Shown here: piece by piece, positions 28,708 to 37,150 of the stretch
Numbering within the stretch: position 1 is the first letter of the stretch
Layout: each line of letters starts with the position of its first letter
Source: Mycobacterium sp. NBC_00419
GTDB lineage: Bacteria; Actinomycetota; Actinomycetes; Mycobacteriales; Mycobacteriaceae
Direction: 5' to 3'
DNA length: 64,000 nt
NCBI RefSeq assembly: GCF_036023875.1
Contig: NZ_CP107931.1
Location: 4,836,001 to 4,900,000, forward strand
The notes under the pieces: generated by a model
What the model saw: only the letters and a program-made list of their open reading frames with translations
What the model was told of the DNA's origin: nothing
The model's database searches: none
Translations under genes and position numbers: made by a program

Positions 28708-29664
28708 TCAGGATCGGGCGACGAACTCCGCGACGATGCGGGCCAGCTCGGTGCCCTGCTGTTCCTGAACGAAATGCCCCGCCCCGGCGATGGTGGTGTG
28801 GTGTTGTCCCCGCGCTCCCGGGACATGCTCGCGGAACACCTGCTCCCAGCCCTGGGTCGCCGGATCGCCGTCGGAATAGGCTGTCAGGAAAGGCTTTTCC
28901 CACTGCGCCAGTGCAGCCATCGTCGCCCGGCCGATCGCCGCGCCCGGGTCATTGCGGGTCAGCGGAATCAGCGCGGTCAGCTGGCGCAGGCCGGCCTTGT
29001 AGGAGGGGTCGGGGAACGGCGCGTCGTAGCCGGCCAGCACGTCGGCACTCAGCGGCCCTGCGACCGCATCGATGAACATGCTGGGGGCGATGTCGGGGGT
29101 GCGGGCATACAGGGCGATGTAGTCCAGCAGCGTCTCCTGCAACAGCATCCGGTCGGCGCCCACACCGTGGTGTGCCCAGCCGAGCTTGCCGGCCAGTGCC
29201 GGGTCGCAGGTGTGCAGGATGGTGTTGGTGGCCAGGACGCGGGCGAAGCGCTCGGGTTCACGCGCCAGCACACTCAAACCGATTGGTCCGCCCCAATCCT
29301 GGACCACCAGCGTGATGTCGGTCAGGTCCAGTCCGGTCACCAGGGCGCGCGCCCAGGACACGTGCCGGGAGAAGGTGTAGGCGGTCGGATCGTCGGGCTT
29401 GTCGGAGCGGCCGAACCCGATGTTGTCGGGTGCGATGACCCGCAGGCCTGACGCGGTCAGTGCGCTGATGACGTGGCGGTACAGGAACGACCAGCTGGGC
29501 TGGCCGTGCAGCAGCAGCACCACCGGAGCGTCGGCCGGTCCGGCGTCGACGTAGTGCATGCGCAGCGGCGGCAGCCCGCGCGCCTGCACGTCGAGGTAGT
29601 TCGGCTCGAACGGGTAGTCCGGGAGACCCTCGAACCGGTCGTCGGGAGTGCGCAGTACCTGCAT
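28708..29664 (-). CDS. Haloalkane dehalogenase-like alpha/beta hydrolase
   Basis: 318 aa. Nucleophile D123 in VVQDWGGPIGL, oxyanion/halide motif HGQPSWSFLYR and catalytic H297 in GAGHFVQE are those of haloalkane dehalogenases (subfamily I-like), which hydrolyse carbon-halogen bonds; epoxide or ester activity is possible because this fold is versatile. Cytoplasmic, no signal peptide. Lies 45 bp from the PE-PPE-domain gene on the same strand and divergent from dapB (36-bp gap). Confidence 0.88.
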   Translation of the reverse strand: MQVLRTPDDRFEGLPDYPFEPNYLDVQARGLPPLRMHYVDAGPADAPVVLLLHGQPSWSFLYRHVISALTASGLRVIAPDNIGFGRSDKPDDPTAYTFSRHVSWARALVTGLDLTDITLVVQDWGGPIGLSVLAREPERFARVLATNTILHTCDPALAGKLGWAHHGVGADRMLLQETLLDYIALYARTPDIAPSMFIDAVAGPLSADVLAGYDAPFPDPSYKAGLRQLTALIPLTRNDPGAAIGRATMAALAQWEKPFLTAYSDGDPATQGWEQVFREHVPGARGQHHTTIAGAGHFVQEQQGTELARIVAEFVARS

Positions 29665-29691
29665 TCCCGCACACTAACCTGCGGCGATTAG

Positions 29692-30890
<1,199 letters not shown>

Positions 30891-30928
30891 GGCGGAATGG
30901 CTTTCTCATGACCGGGTTTATTCCGGGC

Positions 30929-31318
30929 ATGACGTCCATACCTGAATCTCATCGCGACCTCATCGACGCACCGCTGGTTGCCTCGTTCTCCACCGTCGGC
31001 GCCGACGGGACGCCCCAGGTGACCGCGATCTGGTTCGTGGCCGACGGCGACACCGTGAAGACGTCCTTTGTGACGGCGCGGCAGAAGTACAAGAACGTCG
31101 TCGCCCATCCGCAGGCGACGTTGTTCATCATCGATCCGCAGAACCCGTTTCGGACACTGGAGATCCGCGGGACGGTCGAGATTGGCGAGGATCCCAACCT
31201 CGATCTGTTCGAGAGGGTGGTGCGCCACTATGGTCAAGATCCGGAAACCTTCCCCGCGCCCCGCGAGGGCCGGGTAGCCATCACTTTGCGTCCCGCACGG
31301 ATCGTCGCGCAGGGCTGA
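30929..31318 (+). CDS. PPOX-class F420- or FMN-dependent enzyme
   Basis: 129 aa from ATG 30929 (TSIPESHRDLIDAPLVASFSTV); 30908 is an alternative ATG adding seven residues. The split-barrel pyridoxamine-5'-phosphate-oxidase fold is indicated by GADGTPQVTAIWFVADGDTV, FVTARQKYKNVVAHPQATLF and TLEIRGTVEI. Such small proteins reduce substrates with F420 or flavin in mycobacteria. Substrate unknown. Confidence 0.87.
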   Translation: MTSIPESHRDLIDAPLVASFSTVGADGTPQVTAIWFVADGDTVKTSFVTARQKYKNVVAHPQATLFIIDPQNPFRTLEIRGTVEIGEDPNLDLFERVVRHYGQDPETFPAPREGRVAITLRPARIVAQG

Positions 31319-31330
31319 CCAATTGAGTGG

Positions 31331-31416
31331 TGCTCGCCGGCTGACATGCTGGCCGCTGACGAGTATCTGCTGGGACCCCAGCTACCCTCGGCTACATGAG
31401 CGGCGCGCTCAAGCAG
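31331..31416 (+). pseudogene. Decayed fragment of an Rv2771c-like flavodoxin-fold gene
   Basis: The stretch ending GGCTACATGAGCGGCGCGCT aligns over about 86 bp with the intact gene at roughly 32409-32497 (around 80% identity by eye), including the reading-frame equivalents of ADGYLL and GYMSGALK. No open frame or start survives. It sits just before the Ltp-repeat gene, i.e. on the opposite side of it from the intact homologue, suggesting a past duplication or insertion event. Confidence 0.6.
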
Positions 31417-31495
31417 TACTGAACCTCAGTTGCCACTCGGTGAGTTGAGGCGGGTTGATTGTGTAGCCACGGACTCGGGAAACTGCCCGTCCTGA

Positions 31496-31924
31496 CTAGT
31501 ACCCGACCGCTGTAACGCCAAATAGGGCTTGGCTAGGGGTGAACCCGGAATACTCGAGCTGGTCGATGAGACCGCTGCGCGAGAATGCTGAGTAGTTCAG
31601 GTAGTCCTTGGCCTTCTTCGCTGCCTGCTGGTTCCAGTCGACGTTGAGACTGTCAACGGCGTATGTGGCGTCGTCGGTTGAGAACCCGGAGTATTCGAGC
31701 TGCTCGATGAGGCCGGTGCGCGAGAATGCTGAGTAGTTCAGGTAGTCCTTCGCCTTCTGGACAGCGTTTTGTTGGCTGAGTGGCGATGCGGGTGGCCTAG
31801 GTCCGAAACCGAAGTGCGGACTAGTAGGGGCAGGCCCCAAGCGTTGAGGTTCAGCCGACGCCGTCGGCACCAAACCGAAGCCCAATGCGCTTATGGCCGC
31901 TGTGGCGATGAGCGTGCGAAGCAA
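31496..31924 (-). CDS. Secreted protein with two Ltp (host cell surface-exposed lipoprotein) repeats
   Basis: 142 aa from TTG 31924, chosen for the strong GGAAGG ribosome site. Signal peptide ends at PTASA; there is no lipobox Cys. Two tandem approximately 45-aa repeats follow (51-97 and 99-142), each with AKDYLNYSAFSR.GLI.QLEYSGF, the Ltp/PF07553 motif. The same motif in the streptococcal phage TP-J34 Ltp lipoprotein blocks DNA entry of related phages (superinfection exclusion); in actinobacteria it is a common exported module of unproven role. The repeats are also similar at DNA level. Confidence 0.82.
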   Translation of the reverse strand: MLRTLIATAAISALGFGLVPTASAEPQRLGPAPTSPHFGFGPRPPASPLSQQNAVQKAKDYLNYSAFSRTGLIEQLEYSGFSTDDATYAVDSLNVDWNQQAAKKAKDYLNYSAFSRSGLIDQLEYSGFTPSQALFGVTAVGY

Positions 31925-32279
31925 CTCGACCTTCCAGGGTTAATTGACACTGACGTCATTCGCAGGTTTTCATACCATACCGCTGTATTGCCTGGCCAGC
32001 CCTCAAATCAGTGACAACCCGTCACGCTCGACCTCCGAGGCACTCGCGTAGTTCAACAACTGCGAGTTTGACTGTGCTTAGTGCCCCAGACGGAAACTGG
32101 CATGTGTGGCATCGTGAGTCGTCACGATTAATTAGGGGGACCGGATATGACGCAAGGGGTCCGCGGAGTGGGCCGTCTGCCGATCTGGGCGATTGTGTAC
32201 CTCGGCGATTCTGGGACGGTCAGCCCTCGACCCACAAGCAGTCGACCGGTCGGCCGTTCGGCGAGCGAATAGATGCGAC
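31925..32279. other. 355-bp intergenic region
   Basis: Between the divergent Ltp-repeat gene and the Rv2771c-like gene. The left part is relatively AT-rich for this genome and should hold both promoters. The only coding candidate is the short ORF at 32147-32272. No RNA or repeat was recognised. Confidence 0.5.
32147..32272 (+). CDS. Possible 41-aa small ORF
   Basis: ATG 32147 lies 6 bases after AGGGGGA, a good ribosome site, and opens a 41-codon frame ending 7 bp before the GTG of the next gene. The peptide (TQGVRGVGRLPIWAIVYLGD...) has no recognised family. It could be a leader peptide or chance. Confidence 0.25.
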   Translation: MTQGVRGVGRLPIWAIVYLGDSGTVSPRPTSSRPVGRSASE

Positions 32280-32732
32280 GTGCCACTCCTACTGATCATT
32301 CATCACACTCCGTCACCGCACTGCCAGGAGATGTTCGAGGCGGTGCTGGCCGGTGCGACCGACCCCGACATCGAGGGCGTCGAGGTGGTGCGCAGGCCCG
32401 CGCTGACCGTGTCGCCGGCCGAGATGCTCTCGGCTGACGGGTACCTGCTCGGCACCCCGGCGAACCTGGGCTACATGAGCGGGGCGCTCAAGCATGCGTT
32501 CGATGTCTGCTACTACCCGTGCCTGGACGCCACCCGGGGCCGGCCGTTCGGGCTGTGGTTGCACGGCAACGAGGGCACCGAAGGCGCGGAGCGCGGTGTC
32601 GACGCCATCACCACCGGCCTGGGCTGGGAGAAGGTCGCCCAGACCGTCGTGGTCTCCGGTAAGCCGACCAAGGCCGACCTCGAGGCGTGCTGGAACCTGG
32701 GTGCGACGGTGGCCGCTCAGTTGATGGGGTAG
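32280..32732 (+). CDS. Flavodoxin-fold (NADPH-dependent FMN reductase-like) protein, Rv2771c-like
   Basis: 150 aa from GTG 32280, giving VPLLLIIHHTPSPHCQEMFEAV; the ORF upstream to 32193 is not conserved-looking. Flavodoxin/FMN-reductase-type alpha/beta fold with the phosphate-loop region HHTPSPHCQEM and GYLLGTPANLGYMSGALKHAFD, as in NAD(P)H:quinone-oxidoreductase-like proteins. Its length and place after dapB-Rv2772c match Rv2771c. Last gene of the clearly syntenic core in this window. Confidence 0.85.
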   Translation: MPLLLIIHHTPSPHCQEMFEAVLAGATDPDIEGVEVVRRPALTVSPAEMLSADGYLLGTPANLGYMSGALKHAFDVCYYPCLDATRGRPFGLWLHGNEGTEGAERGVDAITTGLGWEKVAQTVVVSGKPTKADLEACWNLGATVAAQLMG

Positions 32733-32947
32733 GCCCGCGTCCGGTCGCTCGCCGGTCCGCCTTTGCTGTTGCACGCAATCCACGTCGAGTTTCCGTGCGT
32801 AACTTTCGTACGTTTGGGTGACATCTTCGTTGCCGTCAATTCGTTACGGTCAGAAAACACATTCACAACCGGGTACGGGGACGACAGCGTCGCCACATTG
32901 TTCCGGACACCTCGGTGTGGCCCAGCATTATTGGAAGGTTTGCGCAC

Positions 32948-33961
32948 ATGACAGTTGAGGTTGCCGCGGCAAAGCACCAAGCCTTCGGTGGGCGGTTGCG
33001 CTCACTATCGAAGGTCTCCATGCGGTCGGCGTTGATCGCAGGGGTTACTTCTGTCGGAATCGTGTCTGCGTTTCCAGACGGTACAACCGCCGCCCGGACC
33101 GAGCTTCCGGCCGCGGTTGCCGCGGTTGCCAGCACCGCTATCGAGGTGACTCAACGCGATGTCCAGCTGATGGCCTACATTCCGGGCTGGAGCGACGCCT
33201 GGAGTCTTGTCAACAACGTCTTCTACGATCTGGAACCGTTCATCACCACCGTGGTCAACACGGCGGTAACGGTGGCTTCCTACATCCCTGTTGTCAACAT
33301 CATCGCCGATCAGGTCTACTTCATCTACCACTACGCGCTATGGCCGATCGTGTGGTACCCGCTGACCTGCGGAACGGCATTTCTGGCCAGCTTTGACCCG
33401 TATTACATCGGCCACATCTTCGACGGCATCGTCACGTCGTGGTCGTACTTCGTCCAGACCGAGATCAACTACTTCCTCAACGGAGGGTGGATCCCGTTCG
33501 CGGCGGCCGCGACGCCTGCCGCGGCCAAGGTTGGCGGCGGCGCGGATGCCACCGATGCGGACGGCCCCAAGCCTGTCGGTACGAGCACCGGGCGGTCAGG
33601 CAGGCTTGCGCACATCATGGCAGCGCCAGAAGCGCCCGGGGACAGCGCAATTGACAGCCCGGTCGCCAGTGCCCTTCCTGCCGAACCCGTGCCAACCACC
33701 CAAGCTCAGGTCAGCGAGGCTACCGAAGCAGTCCCGCAGACGGATGCGTCCGCAACTGAGGCCGGCGCCGCCGACGACGCCACCGAGCCCGCCGATGACG
33801 GTTCTGCCACGCCGCCGGTGAAAGCGGATGCTGGCGGTACCGGCTCGTCAGCCAAGGCCGCGACGCCCGGCAAGAAGAAATCCGCAAACAGCTCAGCCGG
33901 CGCCGGAGCTGACCACAGCAAGGCGCACGGCTCCAGCGGACGAGCCAAGGCACACGACTAG
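32948..33961 (+). CDS. Exported protein with hydrophobic core and low-complexity C-terminus, unknown function
   Basis: 337 aa from ATG 32948. A predicted N-terminal export helix (VSMRSALIAGVTSVGIVSA) precedes an aromatic-rich domain of about 120 residues (YIPGWSDAWSLVNNVFYDLE, PFITTVV, YYIGHIFDGIVTSWSYFVQ) that looks membrane-associated. The last 150 residues are Ala/Thr/Asp/Lys-rich and ordered domains seem absent. Similar architectures are frequent in mycobacteria, but I cannot name a function. A strong terminator follows. Confidence 0.75.
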   Translation: MTVEVAAAKHQAFGGRLRSLSKVSMRSALIAGVTSVGIVSAFPDGTTAARTELPAAVAAVASTAIEVTQRDVQLMAYIPGWSDAWSLVNNVFYDLEPFITTVVNTAVTVASYIPVVNIIADQVYFIYHYALWPIVWYPLTCGTAFLASFDPYYIGHIFDGIVTSWSYFVQTEINYFLNGGWIPFAAAATPAAAKVGGGADATDADGPKPVGTSTGRSGRLAHIMAAPEAPGDSAIDSPVASALPAEPVPTTQAQVSEATEAVPQTDASATEAGAADDATEPADDGSATPPVKADAGGTGSSAKAATPGKKKSANSSAGAGADHSKAHGSSGRAKAHD

Positions 33962-33998
33962 GTTCACGCCCAAGCGGAGGGCCTGAGTACTGATAAAG

Positions 33999-34037
33999 CC
34001 GACCGCAATTCGCCACCGAGCGGATTGCGGTCGGTTT
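33999..34037. terminator. Strong bidirectional terminator hairpin
   Basis: Perfect 11-bp stem CCGACCGCAAT (33999-34009) / ATTGCGGTCGG (34024-34034), flanked by AAAG on the left and TTTG on the right, between the convergent genes ending at 33961 and 34059. Confidence 0.8.
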
Positions 34038-34058
34038 GTCATGCAGGTACGGACCCGA

Positions 34059-36197
34059 TCATCGAGCACCACAGTTGCCGCGTGGATGCTTGGCGGCGAC
34101 GACATGGCGCAGCGCGTCGTCGACGCGTTGCGGGGTCAGGTCTCCGGCGTTGTAGGCACTTTCGAGTCGATCCAGTACCGCTGGCACCTGGTCGGTCGTG
34201 ATCCACAGCGCCGTGTCGGCTCCCGCCCGCAGGGCCATCGTCACGGCCTCGGCAACACCGTATCTCTCTTTGATGGCGGCCATGCTGGACAGATCATCGG
34301 TGAAAACGATTGCGTCGAATGGGGTTCCACCGTATTCGCCCGAGCGCAACAGGGCGTAGGCCGCCGGGCTGAGGCTGGCCGGATCTGTCCCGGTCAACTC
34401 CGGTACTTCCAGGTGGCCGACCATCACACCGACGGGTGCATCGGTGGTCAGCGAGCGGTAGGGGATGAGGTCGTCGTCCATGAGCTCCGATAGCGGTGGC
34501 GTCTGCACCTGACCGGTATGTGAATCTCCGGAACCGTGCCCGTGTCCCGGGAAGTGCTTGAGCACTGGCAACACGTTCGCATCACGCAGTCCACGGGCAT
34601 AGGCCTGGGCGAACTCCACGACGCGTTGGGGATCGGAGCCGAATGAGCGGTCGCCGATCACGGAGTCGTTCGGCGCGTCGGTCACATCGACGACGGGTGC
34701 GAAGTCGACCGTGATGCCCAAGTCGTGTATACGACGTCCACGTTCGAGCGCGATCTCGTAAACGTCAGCAGGAGAGCTTGTCTGGGCCAGAATGCGCGGT
34801 GACGGCTGGTGGCCGATGAGCTTGGCCAGCCGCTCGACCCGACCGCCCTCTTCATCCACGCTCACAGCAAGAGGAAGGGGTCCGCTCGCCGCTGCGATCG
34901 ATTGCAGCGATCCGTCGGTCAGCATCGACAGATCTGTCCAGCTTCCGATGAAGATCCCGCCGACGTGTTGGTCGGTGACCACCGCGCGCGCGTCATCGGC
35001 CCCGGTCACACCGACCATCAGGAGTTGCGCGAGCTTGTCGCGCAGCGACAGTTGCGACACGGCTGCGTCCGCTTGGGCGCATTGCGACAACGGTGCCGCC
35101 GGGACAGTCTGCGGCGGTGGTGCCGGCGGTACCGATGACGATCTCGGCTTGCCAGTGTTATCTGGCTCGTGCTGCTCAGTTCTGAGATAGAACGCCGAGG
35201 CTGACGCCACCAAGACGGCGACTGCAGCGATGGCGGCCGTGAGGACGCCCGGCCGCCGCCACGCCACGGCAGGAGATGATGCAGCCACCGACGACGGTGG
35301 ATCGTCTTCAGCATCGTGAGCCGGAGCACCTGCCCGAATCGAGGCGGCTCCCGTTGTCGGAGGTGAGACGGGCGGTGCACTGGGGGCCCTAGTGCTCGCT
35401 GACAGATCGGCGACGAACTGTCGGCATGTCGAGTAGCGCTGCTCGGGGTCTGTTGCCGTGGCATTGCTCAACGGCGAGCGCATGGCGGCCGGGACCGATG
35501 CCAGGTTGAGAGCTGACTGCAGAGCTTGTCTCCCAGCGGAATCAAATTCGCTAGCGATTCCGGGAGAGTTCCCGACAAGCATGTGCAGGACCGTGGCGGC
35601 TAGAGCGTACTGATCCGTACTACGGACAAGGGGTTGTTCGCGGCTGCGAAGCTCGGGTGCGGTGTAGGCGTTCCCCGTCAGCGCCGAGGTGCGGATATTG
35701 CGAATCGCGAAGTCGGTGAGGACGATCCGAAAATCCGGTGTATCAGCTCCGGTAATCATAATGGTGGTGGGCTCTACCTGAAGGTGCAGCGCGCCGGCAT
35801 TGTGCGCGTAGTCCAGGGCGTCGGCGATGGCAGCGGCGATGGTGAGTACAGCCTTGGCGGGTATGCCGTCCGAGAAGCGATCCACTAGTAGCTGCTGCAC
35901 ATTCGAACCGTCGACCCAGTCGGAGACGTACCACACTGCTTGCGGTTCGTGGCCCCAGTCCCGGACGGTGGCGATGTGAGGGTGAGTGAGAGCCCCGATA
36001 CGTCCTAGACGCTGGCCGAAACGCGCCTGGCGATCAGAGTCGGTGGGGAAGCGGCCAGGCATGATGGTGAGTGCCACCGGTGTGGTCAGGCTGGGATGCT
36101 CCGCGAGGTAGACCTCACCGGTAAGGCCTGATCCGAGGTGGCGCACTATTCGGTAGCCGGCGAACATCCCGCCCGGTATCAGCTGCATTGGTGCCAC
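34059..36197 (-). CDS. Pseudokinase - transmembrane - GH3 (NagZ-like) fusion protein
   Basis: 712 aa from GTG 36197 (GAGG ribosome site). Residues 12-270 have an Ser/Thr-kinase fold with Gly loop LGSGLTGEV, but the ATP-lysine is replaced (VALT, T44), the HRD catalytic Asp is Q140 (LHLQVEPTTI) and DFG is D162-F-A, so phosphotransfer is unlikely. A Pro-rich linker and one membrane helix (about 316-338) follow. The extracytoplasmic GH3 domain (375-660) has KHFPGHGHGSGDSHTG with the NagZ Asp-His dyad D558/H560 and the nucleophile region FTDDLSSMA (D634/D635). GH3 NagZ enzymes release GlcNAc from muropeptides. Its neighbour is a peptidoglycan amidase gene on the same strand, so a cell-wall sensing or remodelling role is inferred. 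Confidence 0.88.
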   Translation of the reverse strand: MAPMQLIPGGMFAGYRIVRHLGSGLTGEVYLAEHPSLTTPVALTIMPGRFPTDSDRQARFGQRLGRIGALTHPHIATVRDWGHEPQAVWYVSDWVDGSNVQQLLVDRFSDGIPAKAVLTIAAAIADALDYAHNAGALHLQVEPTTIMITGADTPDFRIVLTDFAIRNIRTSALTGNAYTAPELRSREQPLVRSTDQYALAATVLHMLVGNSPGIASEFDSAGRQALQSALNLASVPAAMRSPLSNATATDPEQRYSTCRQFVADLSASTRAPSAPPVSPPTTGAASIRAGAPAHDAEDDPPSSVAASSPAVAWRRPGVLTAAIAAVAVLVASASAFYLRTEQHEPDNTGKPRSSSVPPAPPPQTVPAAPLSQCAQADAAVSQLSLRDKLAQLLMVGVTGADDARAVVTDQHVGGIFIGSWTDLSMLTDGSLQSIAAASGPLPLAVSVDEEGGRVERLAKLIGHQPSPRILAQTSSPADVYEIALERGRRIHDLGITVDFAPVVDVTDAPNDSVIGDRSFGSDPQRVVEFAQAYARGLRDANVLPVLKHFPGHGHGSGDSHTGQVQTPPLSELMDDDLIPYRSLTTDAPVGVMVGHLEVPELTGTDPASLSPAAYALLRSGEYGGTPFDAIVFTDDLSSMAAIKERYGVAEAVTMALRAGADTALWITTDQVPAVLDRLESAYNAGDLTPQRVDDALRHVVAAKHPRGNCGAR

Positions 36198-36240
36198 GTT
36201 GGCCTCAGTAGCGATGTGGTTCGTTTCCGACTCGTGGCGT

Positions 36241-37077
36241 TCATCGCCGGCCTGCTTCGATGTCGGCGACGATGGCCGCAGCCTCGGGTCCGCAGATCGT
36301 CGTGAGGTCGACTCGGCCGGCCGCCATCAGAGTGCCTATTCGTTGCTTGAGGTCTCCTGAGGTGACGTGGTCGTAGAGAGTTGCGCCGGGACAGGCGGTG
36401 TCGTGGCTGACATCCCGGTGCCCGGCCAGTGTGTCGGTTGAGATGCCGAACTGCTGTGCAGCCCAGGCGAAAGCCACCGCCGCACCGTGCAACTGGGCTT
36501 CGCTCACCTCCTCTTCATCGAAGTTACCTTCGCAGACGACGAGAAAGTGCCCGGTGGGGTCGTAGCTGGTCGCGGTGTCACCGACGAGGTGCGGGTCGCG
36601 GAGCTGATAGATGTTGCCATTTCGGTCGACGCTGATGTGATAGGCGATGTCGATCCAACCCTTGGAGTCCTGGTGGTAGTGCTGATGTTGGCGAAGGCGG
36701 CCCGGGGCGTTGCTGTTGTCGCCGAGGACCACTGCTGTGTGATGAATCGTCATCTTGCTGGGCGTCTGGGGTATGCCGCCGGGACGGGCAGGTAAAGCAC
36801 CCCAGGCCTGCCGGCACAACTCAGAAGCAGATTCGGAAACTGGCGCGGGAGTTGGTCCTGCGGGCGGGGCGGGTAGGGGACTGCTTGATGCCGACATCGC
36901 TTCTGTCGGGCTCGTTGCCGACGGTGAACCGGGATCTTGTCGAGGCTCGGCCGAGCAAGCACCGACGGCGGTTGCGAGGCTGACCGCACCTGCCAGCCGG
37001 AACAAGCTGCGGCGGTCGATACCGTCGCCCCGTGGTATTGCCGGTGTGGGCGCCACGCCATCCATGGCGCTCACCAT
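36241..37077 (-). CDS. PGRP-type N-acetylmuramoyl-L-alanine amidase, Tat lipoprotein
   Basis: 278 aa from ATG 37077 (37065 or 37140 are alternatives). The Tat motif DRRSLFRLAG and lipobox AVGAC (C41) predict a folded, lipid-anchored exported protein. After a Pro/Ser linker, the Amidase_2/PGRP domain (about 85-260) has zinc ligands H112 (MTIHHTAVV), H220 (AGHRDVSHD) and C229 (TACPG). It should cleave the MurNAc-L-Ala bond of peptidoglycan or muropeptides. Downstream, 43 bp away, lies the pseudokinase-GH3 gene; together they could strip both sugar and peptide from muropeptides. Confidence 0.88.
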   Translation of the reverse strand: MVSAMDGVAPTPAIPRGDGIDRRSLFRLAGAVSLATAVGACSAEPRQDPGSPSATSPTEAMSASSSPLPAPPAGPTPAPVSESASELCRQAWGALPARPGGIPQTPSKMTIHHTAVVLGDNSNAPGRLRQHQHYHQDSKGWIDIAYHISVDRNGNIYQLRDPHLVGDTATSYDPTGHFLVVCEGNFDEEEVSEAQLHGAAVAFAWAAQQFGISTDTLAGHRDVSHDTACPGATLYDHVTSGDLKQRIGTLMAAGRVDLTTICGPEAAAIVADIEAGRR

Positions 37078-37150
37078 ACGGATTCGGCCTTCTCGGCGGA
37101 GCAATGTGAGTCGTTGATCGTGGAAATCATTGCGGCCCAACCCTTACGTC

